This document shows, one piece after another, positions 29,104 to 37,976 of a DNA stretch of 39,177 bases. Origin of the DNA: a virus; IMG/VR virus record IMGVR_UViG_3300005288_000010, positions 1 to 39,177 of that record, one strand, 5' to 3'. The notes below the pieces were generated by a model, which saw nothing but the letters and a program-made list of their open reading frames with translations, did not search any database and had not been told where the DNA came from. Position 1 is the stretch's first letter. Each line of letters starts with the position of its first letter. Both the position numbers and the translations under genes were made by a program.

Positions 29104-29625
29104 CTACTTTCCTACCAGCGCCAGCAGCGCGCTCTTGGCCTTCCCGCCTGCCGTGCTCCCAAAGAAGTAGGAGAATATCGAGGCGACAGCAGTGCCGAGC
29201 AGGAAGCCAAGCACCGTATTGGCGATTGCTTTTCCAGATTCTGACTGCGGCGGCCAGAACGTGATCGCGCTGATGTAGAACATTGTGAACAGGGACCATG
29301 CCGCCGCGAAGTAGTAGACGAAGCGCTTGCTGAAAATATCGTCTTGCTGGAGCGCCACTTCTTGCATGTGGCGTGCGCTGGCTTTATCGGCCAGCTCAGC
29401 CTTTCGAATATCCGTTTCGGCCGCCAGTATCGACTGCTGAAATTCAAGCACCTTTTGCGGATCTGCCTTGAGCATGTCAAATGCACCGGCAGGGCTTGCA
29501 GCGCCAGTTACTGCCTGCGCAATCTCAATCACCTTGCCGGCCACTTCCGGGCCCGCTGCGCTTTCCAGCAACTGCGGCGCGAAGCTGGCGGCAATCTTCA
29601 ACGCGGCGAGAATGAGCGGCGCCAT
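29104..29625 (-). CDS. Holin_3TM-like membrane protein of the lysis cassette
   Basis: ATG 29625 has GGAGGTGGTG upstream and a TGATG overlap with the endolysin stop; the product is 173 aa. A helical N-terminal part (LILAALKIAASFAPQLLESA) and a charged coil (QQSILAAETDIRKAELADKA) precede two hydrophobic spans (FVYYFAAAWSLFTMFYISAI and ANTVLGFLLGTAVASIFSYF), ending FFGSTAGGKAKSA. The end is the pattern of the GTA-type three-span holin family. It may be a holin or antiholin acting with the endolysin. Confidence 0.6.
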   Translation of the reverse strand: MAPLILAALKIAASFAPQLLESAAGPEVAGKVIEIAQAVTGAASPAGAFDMLKADPQKVLEFQQSILAAETDIRKAELADKASARHMQEVALQQDDIFSKRFVYYFAAAWSLFTMFYISAITFWPPQSESGKAIANTVLGFLLGTAVASIFSYFFGSTAGGKAKSALLALVGK

Positions 29626-30161
29626 CACACCACCTCCACACGATTAGCCATCCAGCCGAAAAAGAAATCCTCGTTAGCCTGGCGCGCCTCGGTGATTTCC
29701 AAGTAGCGCACCGCCTGCAATGCATTCAGGCCGCGCAGCAGCACAGTGGCGCCCAGCTCGCCGCGCTTCTTGAGCAGGGCCGCCAGTGCCGCCAGGGTAG
29801 CTGGACCGACCTTGCCATCGACGGCCAGATCAGGCCACGCCGTGCCGCGCTGGTTCAGCGCATTGAGCAGGCGTTGCAGCCATGGGCCAGGAACAGCAGC
29901 GCCCATGTTCACAGCCGTGTCGATCAGCTCCTCGGCCACGCCGGCGTGCATGGCGAGGATCGGCTCAAAGCCTGGCTTCTTGATGTAGGCATTGGAATAG
30001 ACCGCGACGGCGAAGTCGCGCGGCAGGTTGCGCATGTCACCAGCATAGCCAGAAGCACGCGCCACGGCTTCGGTGATACCGTACATTGTCTTGCCGCCCT
30101 TGTCGGCCGGGTTGTCGCTGTAGCCGCCCTCGCGCGCAATCAGGTCATCGATGATCTTCAT
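29625..30161 (-). CDS. endolysin, N-acetylmuramidase (GH108 with peptidoglycan-binding domain)
   Basis: This 178-aa protein has the GH108 active region AREGGYSDNPADKGGKTMYG with catalytic Glu at residue 11. The second half (DLAVDGKVGPATLAALAALL, then EDFFFGWMANRV) fits the peptidoglycan-binding domain that follows in this family. It hydrolyses the glycan strand of the host wall. There is no signal peptide, so release depends on a holin. The neighbours on both sides encode membrane proteins. Confidence 0.92.
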   Translation of the reverse strand: MKIIDDLIAREGGYSDNPADKGGKTMYGITEAVARASGYAGDMRNLPRDFAVAVYSNAYIKKPGFEPILAMHAGVAEELIDTAVNMGAAVPGPWLQRLLNALNQRGTAWPDLAVDGKVGPATLAALAALLKKRGELGATVLLRGLNALQAVRYLEITEARQANEDFFFGWMANRVEVV

Positions 30162-30162
30162 C

Positions 30163-30411
30163 CTATTCCTTCAGGCTTTCGCCGTTTTCCAGCATGCGCT
30201 GGTAGATTTTCAGTTTCACCGCATTGATGCGGCGCACGTACAGGCCGACGATGCAGCCGATTACCAGGGAGGTAATACCGAGAGCCGTTTGCACTTGGGC
30301 CAGTACGGCGCCGGAACCAAGACCGATAGTCGCGGCTGCGACAGCTGATGCCACTTTAGGGTGGCCCGCTGCCGCCTCGAGGACTGTCCTTACGTTTTCT
30401 TGATCGCTCAT
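30163..30411 (-). CDS. two-span holin candidate
   Basis: This 82-aa protein has two hydrophobic spans (VASAVAAATIGLGSGAVLA and ITSLVIGCIVGLYV) with a short polar turn and a basic C-terminus (RRINAVKLKIYQRMLE). Size and topology fit a class II holin. Its start overlaps the upstream stop (TAATG), and the endolysin gene follows after one base. This is the likeliest holin of the cassette. Confidence 0.7.
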   Translation of the reverse strand: MSDQENVRTVLEAAAGHPKVASAVAAATIGLGSGAVLAQVQTALGITSLVIGCIVGLYVRRINAVKLKIYQRMLENGESLKE

Positions 30412-30839
30412 TAATGCGCCTCTTTATGATGAGATTCTGCGCCCAGCCAATAACGACTGCGAACCAGATGCAGCCCCATAGGATTAACATCGCTGTCATA
30501 GCGGCTATCCACGAGTAATAGTCTGATAAATTGCACATAGGTCACGGCCGCCATCAGCAAGTTGTAAGTTGCTGGCGGGACATAGGCCAGGTACAGAATC
30601 CATCCACTGAAATTGATGATGATCGACAGCAGGCAGAACACCTGCATGTCGTCACAGAGTTTTCCCGATGCCAGCTTGCCGCAAGCGAACAGCAGCAGCA
30701 AGTCGAGCATGGAGGCGCTCCCGTGATAAGCCAGCATCCATTCGCGCGTGTTGGGCCATGGATAAGCTATCTCATCGTGCGCCCAGCCTACCGAGTAAAA
30801 CAGCAGGCCAAGCAGCAGGCGGGAGCGCCAGCCGTTCAT
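30411..30839 (-). CDS. multi-span membrane protein of the lysis cassette
   Basis: This 142-aa protein has about four hydrophobic stretches (LLLGLLFYSVGW, MLDLLLLFACGKLA, VFCLLSIIINFSGWILYLAY and LLMAAVTYVQFIRLLL). It could be an additional holin, antiholin or a structural membrane protein. Its ATG overlaps the previous mini-gene and it has only a weak start signal, so it seems to be translationally coupled. Confidence 0.6.
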   Translation of the reverse strand: MNGWRSRLLLGLLFYSVGWAHDEIAYPWPNTREWMLAYHGSASMLDLLLLFACGKLASGKLCDDMQVFCLLSIIINFSGWILYLAYVPPATYNLLMAAVTYVQFIRLLLVDSRYDSDVNPMGLHLVRSRYWLGAESHHKEAH

Positions 30840-30922
30840 TTCTTCGGCTTCTTGGGTGGCGTGGTTTTCTTGTCCTGCGGCTGTTCCTTGCCTTTGCCGC
30901 CAATTTCATAGATCGATTTCAT
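30836..30922 (-). CDS. 28-aa lysine-rich peptide
   Basis: ATG 30922 has AAAGGAAACACC upstream. The peptide MKSIYEIGGKGKEQPQDKKT ends in TPPKKPKK and has a strongly basic tail. It overlaps the next gene by ATGA. A separate start signal and coupling support it; function is unknown. Confidence 0.5.
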   Translation of the reverse strand: MKSIYEIGGKGKEQPQDKKTTPPKKPKK

Positions 30923-30947
30923 GGTGTTTCCTTTCGTGGTTAAAAAT

Positions 30948-32966
30948 TTAGCTGATTGTAATTGAAACTGCATCCAAATAACCCTTTGGCGCGCCAGACG
31001 TTACACCAAAAAGGCTAACGGCAACACGATATTTCCGTGCGCCCTGTGGTGCTGCGAATGGAAGACCGCCATTTACTTTTGTCCAGGTTGCGACATTTCC
31101 AGTAACGGCTACGAGTTGCTGACCAGTCCCAAGGACAGCCCCGTTTTTATCTGCAAAAGATGCCTCGATGTAAAACGTACCACCCGTCCCAGCAAGGGAA
31201 TCTGTGAAATAAAACAGTTCAACAGCTGCCATATCACCAGGCTGGCAATCAACCTCCGCAGTGGCGCGGCAAGTTACCCCAGCCCCAGGAAGAGGAGCAA
31301 GTTGAAGGCAATATGTACCTTCGTACGGGGTAACAGTATTTACCCTTGTGGGCAATTGGGTGCCTTGCAAAGTCCAGTCCGCCGTAAAATTCGCCGATTC
31401 AAAAGACGGATACGAAAGCAAATTTTGATAGGAGCTAGTAAGCATCGCACATGTTGATAAGCCATGGCTAATGTCCTTTATCTTTGTTCGGCCGCCGCCC
31501 AAAACCATACGAACAGAGAAGGAATTATTCCCGCCGACGACCTTCCATCCACGTCCAATAATTCCTCCACGGGTGCAATTATCATCACAGTAAAAGATTG
31601 GGAAATTAGTGCGGTTTGCAGATATGGTAATGACGTGGCTAGGAGAAATAGTCAGTAATGTGTCGATACCAGATACCTGATACCAAGTAGAAATATCAGA
31701 TGAACCTTCCGTGTGGCCGCCAACAATGGCTACTGCCCCGCCGGAAATCGTCATGATGGTTTTGCCGACATAATCGAAACTGCAATTATTAAAGAAAGTA
31801 TCGGCATTCGGGTTAGTTTGATCAAAGATCAGTTGTCGTCCACCAAACAAGCAGGTATCAAAAATATTCCGCTCACCAGAATTTGTTGCGGTCGTGATTT
31901 GAATGCCGGCAGTCGTATCGGTGCCGACACCAGGGATGCCCTGGAAGTTGCAATATGCAAAGGTAGTGAAAAACGCACCCTTCCTAAATACGACTTCGAT
32001 AGCCCATCCTTGGAAAACGCAATGCTTGAAGGTGTTGCCAGCATTTACATTTTCCGAAACAGAGCAGTCAATAGAAACGCATGAGACGCTCGTAACGGCA
32101 AAGCCTGGGCCGCGTAGAACAAAGTTCTCAAATGTATGAAGTTGGGCCAATCCAGTCCGAAGATTTACATCAATACCGGATTGCGTAGGGGCGAGAAATA
32201 TGCCCGACGTTAAGGCCATCCCGTTCAGGGTTGCACCGCGGCCAATGAAGCCAACACGGGTTGAATCCCAGGTGAATCCCGAAAGGAGTGTGTACGTTGC
32301 GCCAGCACGGAATGCCAGATGCTGTCCACCTGGCGTAGCCGATGCGACTGCAATTGCTGAGGTGACAGCGGGCTTGGAATCCGCCGCGCCAAATGCGCCG
32401 AACCAGTCAACTTCTATTGGGCCTGTAAATTGACGCTTCCAGCGCATACCATTTGATGCCACAATAACAGTTCCGCCATTGTCAATGCTGGCCGTATCAT
32501 TAGGGTCGGGCACAAACCATCCGGATATTCCACTTGGCGAGGATCCAGCCAAGTATCCTGTAATATACACAGATTTTCGAGGCCCAACATATGCACGTAA
32601 GGCACCGTAATCAGCAAGCTGCAAAGCATTAAACGACTGTGCGACGGTCTCGCCGCCATTACCTATCATTTCAGAGCCATTTGATGCCGAAAGGTCAACA
32701 ATACTTATATTGTCACGGTCATAAATTGTATTGTCAAATGAGTCTTTAAGGATTACGCGATAGTTACCGCTGCCATACATTACTACTTCGCCGCGTGCAT
32801 TTGCCACAACTGGGTTTGTATTCTCAATGGTCAGAGCTTGGTCTTGATACGTTTTCTTCGGCGTCAGTGATCCAGCTGAATATGTGAAAATCTTCCCGGC
32901 AAAAAGTGGATCACCAATATCGTTCAAAAACTGCTGCTTTGGCTCTGGTAGAAGGCTGCCTGGCAT
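30948..32966 (-). CDS. tailspike with P22-type head-binding domain
   Basis: ATG 32966 with AAAGGATTTACC is chosen (672 aa). Residues about 1-110 resemble the P22 tailspike head-binding domain (PKQQFLNDIGDPLFAGKIFT, GSGNYRVILKDSFDNTIYDR). Residues about 150-520 look like a right-handed parallel beta-helix (EVDWFGAFGAADSKPAVTSA, NTFKHCVFQGWAIEVVF, NNCSFDYVGKTIMTISG), the fold of receptor-depolymerising tailspikes. The last 150 residues (LSYPSFESANFTADWTLQG) look like a carbohydrate-binding module. It binds, and probably cleaves, host surface polysaccharide; the specificity is not readable. Confidence 0.87.
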   Translation of the reverse strand: MPGSLLPEPKQQFLNDIGDPLFAGKIFTYSAGSLTPKKTYQDQALTIENTNPVVANARGEVVMYGSGNYRVILKDSFDNTIYDRDNISIVDLSASNGSEMIGNGGETVAQSFNALQLADYGALRAYVGPRKSVYITGYLAGSSPSGISGWFVPDPNDTASIDNGGTVIVASNGMRWKRQFTGPIEVDWFGAFGAADSKPAVTSAIAVASATPGGQHLAFRAGATYTLLSGFTWDSTRVGFIGRGATLNGMALTSGIFLAPTQSGIDVNLRTGLAQLHTFENFVLRGPGFAVTSVSCVSIDCSVSENVNAGNTFKHCVFQGWAIEVVFRKGAFFTTFAYCNFQGIPGVGTDTTAGIQITTATNSGERNIFDTCLFGGRQLIFDQTNPNADTFFNNCSFDYVGKTIMTISGGAVAIVGGHTEGSSDISTWYQVSGIDTLLTISPSHVITISANRTNFPIFYCDDNCTRGGIIGRGWKVVGGNNSFSVRMVLGGGRTKIKDISHGLSTCAMLTSSYQNLLSYPSFESANFTADWTLQGTQLPTRVNTVTPYEGTYCLQLAPLPGAGVTCRATAEVDCQPGDMAAVELFYFTDSLAGTGGTFYIEASFADKNGAVLGTGQQLVAVTGNVATWTKVNGGLPFAAPQGARKYRVAVSLFGVTSGAPKGYLDAVSITIS

Positions 32967-33044
32967 GGTAAATCCTTTACTGTTTCGTGCTACATTACGT
33001 TGATTAACCACGAGGATATCACATGGAATTCAACCCTATTTTGC

Positions 33045-33063
33045 TAGGCTACTTGGTAGCCTA
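33045..33063. other. 8-bp perfect inverted repeat between ejection and tailspike genes
   Basis: TAGGCTAC (33045-33052) and GTAGCCTA (33056-33063) are separated by TTG. The minus strand beyond it reads GCAAAATAGGG, without a T run, so it is more likely an RNA processing or pausing hairpin than a terminator. Confidence 0.4.
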
Positions 33064-33079
33064 TATCATCACTGCCTGG

Positions 33080-35263
33080 CTACTCCCCGAAGTCCCTTAA
33101 TCGTTTTTTCTCTTCTCTATCCTGCTCTGCGGCCCCTACCCCAATGACTGCAGATGGCATACTACGCAGACGGTTTGCGGGTACGGAGGAAGGCGTATCC
33201 GCAGCAATAGCGGCTGGGGCATTCAGTGCCCGCTTAGATCCGATGCCGATGGAAATGTTCTGTACAGGCTGTTGTATTAGGCCACCCGCTGGGATCTTAC
33301 TCAGCAAGGCGCTACCTGCAATCCGGTCAAGAATATTCGACATTAAGACCGCGCCAGTATTCGAATTGCCCACTGCGCTACCACGCGGCTGAACCTGCTC
33401 ATAGGAAGCAACTCGACCAAGAGCCTTAAGCTGGTCGATATCCTTCTGCGGGAACCAGATAGCCAAACGTTCATCGCCGATATCCTTCAATGCCTTGTTG
33501 AATGCAGACTGGCTCACGTTGCCGATTTCATCCGATGCGCGGCCAAGTGCTTTTGCCTTCAAGTGCTCGATGATTTGTTCGCGCACAGTCGTAACAGCTA
33601 GGGGATCGCCCTTAATGGACGACCGAAGCGCCTTCTGCGCGGCGATAGTCGAATCCTTGCCATTCCCGGTTATGTAGGTATTGACGAACTTGTCAGGCTC
33701 TACGCCATCGCGCACGGCGGCAAGTGCCGGCGTTTTCTCCACAATCTGCATGTACGATCGGTTCAGCTTACGCGCGCGTGTGAATGCGTTGATGGCCTCT
33801 TGGCCGATATCTTGGCCTGGGAGCAGCGGAGTTTCATCAAGCGCCTGGCGTACATATCCAAGCGCCTTACGCTCTGCCGCATCGGTAGACGCGCGCTGAA
33901 GGCCCGCAATGCTGGTCTTGAACTGTTCAGCCATATCCACAGTCAGAGGGGCCGCAGCAGGTGCTGGAGCGCCTGGAACTGGCAGCTTGCCATCGTTGAT
34001 AACCTGCGTCCACTTCTTGTTCAAAATATTGCGCACAGCAGCCGGGATCTTGTCGCCAAGCAGCGCTTCATCAATCAGGCTGTTTGCGCGCGTAACAAAT
34101 GCGTCGGGGTCAAGTTCAGCACTTCGGCCATTGGCAGCCCGTGCCTGCGAATAGCGAGAACTGATTAGCGCCTGGGCGCGTGCGTCCCTAGCGCCAAGAG
34201 TCCCGCTAATAGTCGTGCCTGCGCCTGCTGGGGTAGCTGGAGCGGCTGAACCAAGCTTATTCATGCCGCTGATAATCTCGCGGTTATTCGCGTTCTCGGT
34301 TTGCCCAAGCTGTTGCGCTGCAGCGTCTTTGCTGTTGATGCCTTGCTTTGCCAAGTTCTTTTGCTGACTGATATCTTCTGGCTTAAGCGACAGAGTTGCT
34401 TTCGTCGGCGTCAGACCAGTAAGGCGATAGTCTGCCAGGCGGCGCAATTCGTCCGGCTTGAGGTCGTCGCTGATCTTGAGCGCAGCCGCAACGTCATCGC
34501 GGATGCCCTGAGCAACCTGCGGCACCATGTTTTCAATCTTGATACCATTTGGTGCTATAGCTGAGTTGATTTTTACGTCAAGTTCATCTGGCGTATAGGT
34601 CGGTGTGCGCGTACCAATACGGCCAGCAAGCTGTGCTATCTTGTTTGCGGCCAAGGGCGTAGCCACACCAGCACCAAGCGCCGCAACGAATTGGGACAGC
34701 GCATTGCCGCCAGTCTCACGCACATAGCCGCCAGCGCCTCCTGCTGATGCCGCAGATGCCAATTGCGTAGCAGGAGCGGCCGCCAGTGAGCGAGCGACAG
34801 CATTTGTAACGCCAGTAGTTCCTTGGGCTACCCTGCCAGCAAAAGCAATAGGCGCGGCTGCGCCAGCTACAGTCTCACCAATATCACCAACAACACGCTC
34901 AGTCGCATTACGCGGCACCGGAAGGCCTAGCGAATTCGACAGCATGCGGCCAATGCCGGGCTTCATCTGTTGACTAGCGGGTAGAACAAGATTACCAGCA
35001 GCACGGATAGGCGTCCCGACCAAATCAACAATATTGCCAAGCCCTTGCAGGCCTGCGCGAGCTGTCAAGCCGATTTGGCGAGGAACGTCGGCGATAGACT
35101 CATTCAACTGCTCACCAAATGGTTTTGAAGGAGCTGGCGCAGACTCCACAGCCGATTGCGCACGCGTCTGCTGATACGCCTTCGAGACGATATCGAATTC
35201 TGGCGTACCTTTCTTATCGGCGTTCTTGACGATCCAGGCTGCGTATTCTTCGGAAGTTGCCAT
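33080..35263 (-). CDS. P22 gp16-like DNA ejection protein
   Basis: ATG 35263 with AGGAGGCAATTG is chosen (727 aa; P22 gp16 609). The TGATG overlap couples it to the gp20-like gene. The N-terminus (SEEYAAWIVKNADKKGTPEF) is helical. A Gly/Ala-rich amphipathic region (LTARAGLQGLGNIVDLVGTP, AATPATQLASAASAGG-like) suits membrane insertion. The remainder is helical (AKQGINSKDAAAQQLGQTEN, IVEKTPALAAVRDGVEPDKF). Three consecutive ejection-protein genes and the tailspike follow the P22 order. Confidence 0.8.
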   Translation of the reverse strand: MATSEEYAAWIVKNADKKGTPEFDIVSKAYQQTRAQSAVESAPAPSKPFGEQLNESIADVPRQIGLTARAGLQGLGNIVDLVGTPIRAAGNLVLPASQQMKPGIGRMLSNSLGLPVPRNATERVVGDIGETVAGAAAPIAFAGRVAQGTTGVTNAVARSLAAAPATQLASAASAGGAGGYVRETGGNALSQFVAALGAGVATPLAANKIAQLAGRIGTRTPTYTPDELDVKINSAIAPNGIKIENMVPQVAQGIRDDVAAALKISDDLKPDELRRLADYRLTGLTPTKATLSLKPEDISQQKNLAKQGINSKDAAAQQLGQTENANNREIISGMNKLGSAAPATPAGAGTTISGTLGARDARAQALISSRYSQARAANGRSAELDPDAFVTRANSLIDEALLGDKIPAAVRNILNKKWTQVINDGKLPVPGAPAPAAAPLTVDMAEQFKTSIAGLQRASTDAAERKALGYVRQALDETPLLPGQDIGQEAINAFTRARKLNRSYMQIVEKTPALAAVRDGVEPDKFVNTYITGNGKDSTIAAQKALRSSIKGDPLAVTTVREQIIEHLKAKALGRASDEIGNVSQSAFNKALKDIGDERLAIWFPQKDIDQLKALGRVASYEQVQPRGSAVGNSNTGAVLMSNILDRIAGSALLSKIPAGGLIQQPVQNISIGIGSKRALNAPAAIAADTPSSVPANRLRSMPSAVIGVGAAEQDREEKKRLRDFGE

Positions 35264-36546
35264 CAATTGCCTCCTAAGATTGCATCAGCCTGGTCGAATA
35301 TATTTCCGCCACCTGACGGCTCAGCATCAAATGCGGCTCGGCCTGCATTCTTTTTAAGGCCTTGGATGGCAAGCTTCCTGTTTTTGCTTTTCTGCTCGAT
35401 CACGCCTTTACCATCGCCAGGCTGCGGGAAATACTGCTTCCTTGCGTTGTCAAACTCGCTTGCACCAATAGCCGCGCCAGATTCTTGACGCAGAACAGCA
35501 TTGATGAAGTCGCGCTGCGCTTGCTCAGCTCGTTGGTCGCTGTCGTTCAATGCGAACTTATTGGCAGCGGAACCAAGAATGCCGCCAATAAGAGGCGTGT
35601 TCTCAACCGACGTTTTTGAGTTGATAGCAGCAGGGCTGTACTTGCCAGTGAGGCCAGCCAGAACCTTATCTGCCTCTTCAGCACGCGCGCCAAACGCCGC
35701 CGACTTGCCTTGAAACTCGGTAGGAGCTTTGGCCGAAGTAACTGGCTTACCATCGCGCATGACAGGCTGAGATTGGCCAGTGCGAGGGTCAACCAAGATC
35801 GGCCCCGTGTCAGTCTGAACAACTTGCCCGCGCGGCGCCTGGCGATCAAAGCTAAGCCGTTGCTGGGCCAATCCAAGGTTTCCACGAGATACAGCAAGTT
35901 GGCCGGCAGCGTTGGCTTCACTGGCCTTATTGGAGCGGACAGTTTCGCCAAATGTTTGTTGTTGCTGACGGGCAGCAACTTGCTCTTTGGCGCTCATCGC
36001 TGCATTGCGCTGCTGGTCAAGCCATGCGGGAATCTGCGCAGGGTCTTGCGGGGCGGAAGCTAGAACTTTATCAACCATTTCTGGCTTAATGACGCCGATA
36101 TCGGAAAGATGGCCTAAGGCGCGCTGAATCATCACAGGATTGGCGCCGCCTGGGACAGCCTGCAAAGATCCAAGAGTCGATGCAATGCTATCAAATGCGC
36201 TTTTTGCGGCCTTACTTTGATTTTCTTGAGCCTCAGCTTCTGCCTTCTTCAAATCGGCGGCCGCTTTCTTCTGATCTTGTGCTGTCTTCTGATATGCCAC
36301 TGCCTGACTGCCAAAGCCACCACTAGCAAGCCCAGATACAATATCTTCGCCAGACTTTCCGGATGCCAGCAGTTGAGCAAGCGAAGAATCTGCAGCCTGT
36401 GATCGAGCGCGATCTTGGAAGGCCATATCAGCAATCCGGTTTTGATTTCGTGCCGTCTGAACCTGAGCTACACGAGCGTAGGTATCCAGCGGGCTATCAA
36501 GTTGGACGCCACGGGCTTGAAGGATTATGTTCGGGTCAAGTGCCAT
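35263..36546 (-). CDS. P22 gp20-like DNA ejection (transfer) protein
   Basis: This 427-aa protein (P22 gp20 471 aa) has a helical, Gln/Ala-rich body (AQVQTARNQNRIADMAFQDR, KKAAADLKKAEAEAQENQSK). A conserved C-terminal part reads APTEFQGKSAAFGARAEEAD, FINAVLRQESGAAIGASEFD and RKQYFPQPGDGKGVIEQKSK. That part is common to phage DNA-transfer proteins. It is packaged in the head and released into the host with the DNA. The start follows the gp7-like gene by 13 bases. Confidence 0.8.
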   Translation of the reverse strand: MALDPNIILQARGVQLDSPLDTYARVAQVQTARNQNRIADMAFQDRARSQAADSSLAQLLASGKSGEDIVSGLASGGFGSQAVAYQKTAQDQKKAAADLKKAEAEAQENQSKAAKSAFDSIASTLGSLQAVPGGANPVMIQRALGHLSDIGVIKPEMVDKVLASAPQDPAQIPAWLDQQRNAAMSAKEQVAARQQQQTFGETVRSNKASEANAAGQLAVSRGNLGLAQQRLSFDRQAPRGQVVQTDTGPILVDPRTGQSQPVMRDGKPVTSAKAPTEFQGKSAAFGARAEEADKVLAGLTGKYSPAAINSKTSVENTPLIGGILGSAANKFALNDSDQRAEQAQRDFINAVLRQESGAAIGASEFDNARKQYFPQPGDGKGVIEQKSKNRKLAIQGLKKNAGRAAFDAEPSGGGNIFDQADAILGGN

Positions 36547-36559
36547 TATTATTCCTCAA

Positions 36560-37273
36560 TCAAGGCGAGTAGCCGGGGCCATACGTATTGAAATTAGCTG
36601 TTTGGCTTGTCGCGCCCTCTGTGATTGGGCTGTAGGTGCTGCCATTCAGCAATGCATTCTGCGTGTACCAGTTAGTAGCCTGGCCCAGCGAGTTTGTCAG
36701 CGCGTTACCAGTGGCCACGTAGCCAGATGCACGTGCATTACCAGCTGCGAGCTGGTTGCTTGAAACTTGCTGCGCCATGTTCTGGCCTGCATTCCCAATG
36801 GCGTTAGTAGCCACTTGGCCGACTCCAGCCAAACTCGCCAGACGATTGTTATTCGTGTTACTGGTCGTCAAGGCTCGATTGTATGCATCGTTGAACTTGG
36901 TTGATGCGTAGTCTGTGTTGTACTGACTCGCCGCCTTCAATGCAGCACCGGACAACAAACCGCCGCGAGCCGCTGCACTGTTCGTAACGCCTGCTTGCCC
37001 CTGCTGTAATCCAAACTGATAGCCAGGGTCTGTGGCGACGTTAGAGCCGTCAAACGAAAAAGCAGGCGCGGCTGCAAGTTTATTGATCGCAGTCACGCCA
37101 ACTTGTCGGAATGGCTCTTGGTCAGCGCGATTCTGATTGTACTGTGCCATCGAAGTATCTGTGGCTTGCTGCGATGCTTGCGTTTGCGCATTAGCTGCTT
37201 TGCTAGCCGACTTTGATGCCACCACACCGCCTACAACCGCGCTGCCTACTACTGCTGCTGCTACCCAAGACAT
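36560..37273 (-). CDS. P22 gp7-like DNA ejection protein
   Basis: This 237-aa protein (P22 gp7 229 aa) starts with a hydrophobic Ala/Val/Gly segment (MSWVAAAVVGSAVVGGVVAS). It continues with SKAANAQTQASQQATDTSMA, EPFRQVGVTAINKLAAAPAF, GYQFGLQQGQAGVTNSAAAR and SGAALKAASQYNTDYASTKF. The pattern is typical of the DNA transfer protein next to gp20. It overlaps the upstream gene by 13 bases. Confidence 0.8.
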   Translation of the reverse strand: MSWVAAAVVGSAVVGGVVASKSASKAANAQTQASQQATDTSMAQYNQNRADQEPFRQVGVTAINKLAAAPAFSFDGSNVATDPGYQFGLQQGQAGVTNSAAARGGLLSGAALKAASQYNTDYASTKFNDAYNRALTTSNTNNNRLASLAGVGQVATNAIGNAGQNMAQQVSSNQLAAGNARASGYVATGNALTNSLGQATNWYTQNALLNGSTYSPITEGATSQTANFNTYGPGYSP

Positions 37274-37707
37274 GGCAAACCTCCTGCGCCTTCCAGCGCC
37301 TCAAAACTTTCTGCGATCAAGTCTGCCTCGATCTTGGTTATATCTGTTTCATTGGTTCTGAAAACGTTGACGAAAACCGTATCCTCGTGCGCCAAGCCTA
37401 CCTTTTGCATGCCGGCCGGCGACGTTACCATGTAGCCACCTTGGGCACGGATTTCTCCCGTTTCAGTGGCAATGCTAATGTCTCCACTCAGAACAATATT
37501 CACGCATGGCTTCTTGTGGATCTTGCCCATCAAAAGAACGCCTTTTGGGATGAATATTGTCCGCGTGTACAGGCCGTAAGCCAATGTTTCCTCATGCCGG
37601 ATTTCGACCTGCTCAACAGCCGCCATGCGCTCATGAAGAGCGGAAATCTCTAACCTCACATGAAGGGGATCAGCGCTTGATCCAAAGATTTCAGAAAGTT
37701 GGCTCAT
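37261..37707 (-). CDS. cupin-fold virion-region protein
   Basis: Two starts are possible: GTG 37713 (overlapping the previous stop) and ATG 37707 (148 aa); the ATG is listed, but the choice is open. The core reads RTIFIPKGVLLMGKIHKKPC, NIVLSGDISIATETGEIRAQ and GGYMVTSPAGMQKVGLAHED, a cupin-like double-stranded beta-helix with only a few metal-type histidines. Similar proteins occur in the tail regions of podophages. Role is unknown. Confidence 0.65.
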   Translation of the reverse strand: MSQLSEIFGSSADPLHVRLEISALHERMAAVEQVEIRHEETLAYGLYTRTIFIPKGVLLMGKIHKKPCVNIVLSGDISIATETGEIRAQGGYMVTSPAGMQKVGLAHEDTVFVNVFRTNETDITKIEADLIAESFEALEGAGGLPCLG

Positions 37708-37709
37708 AT

Positions 37710-37976
37710 TCACATTGGCAAAAAGGTTATTGTAGGCGCAACCAAGTATGTAAAACGGATTTTATCACCAGCAGCCATAGAAATTGGGCCAGAAGCAATG
37801 CCAGCGGCGAAGAATGTACTGCCTCGTCCGTATTCTACCAGCGAAACTGTACCACCCGATATAAAGATAATGCCGTTAGACGGGGCCGTGAAAACGTATC
37901 CCGTTCCTGATGGCGTGATTACACGAGAGCTTCCACGACCTAGAGGGTAATCAATTTTTTCGCCAAGGTGCGGCAT
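37710..37976 (-). CDS. hypothetical beta-rich virion-region protein
   Basis: This 88-aa protein (MPHLGEKIDYPLGRGSSRVI, then GTGYVFTAPSNGIIFISGGT, AAGIASGPISMAAGDKIRF) looks like a small beta-sandwich. It is coupled to the upstream gene through TAATG. Position in the late operon suggests a tail or head-surface protein. Confidence 0.6.
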   Translation of the reverse strand: MPHLGEKIDYPLGRGSSRVITPSGTGYVFTAPSNGIIFISGGTVSLVEYGRGSTFFAAGIASGPISMAAGDKIRFTYLVAPTITFLPM

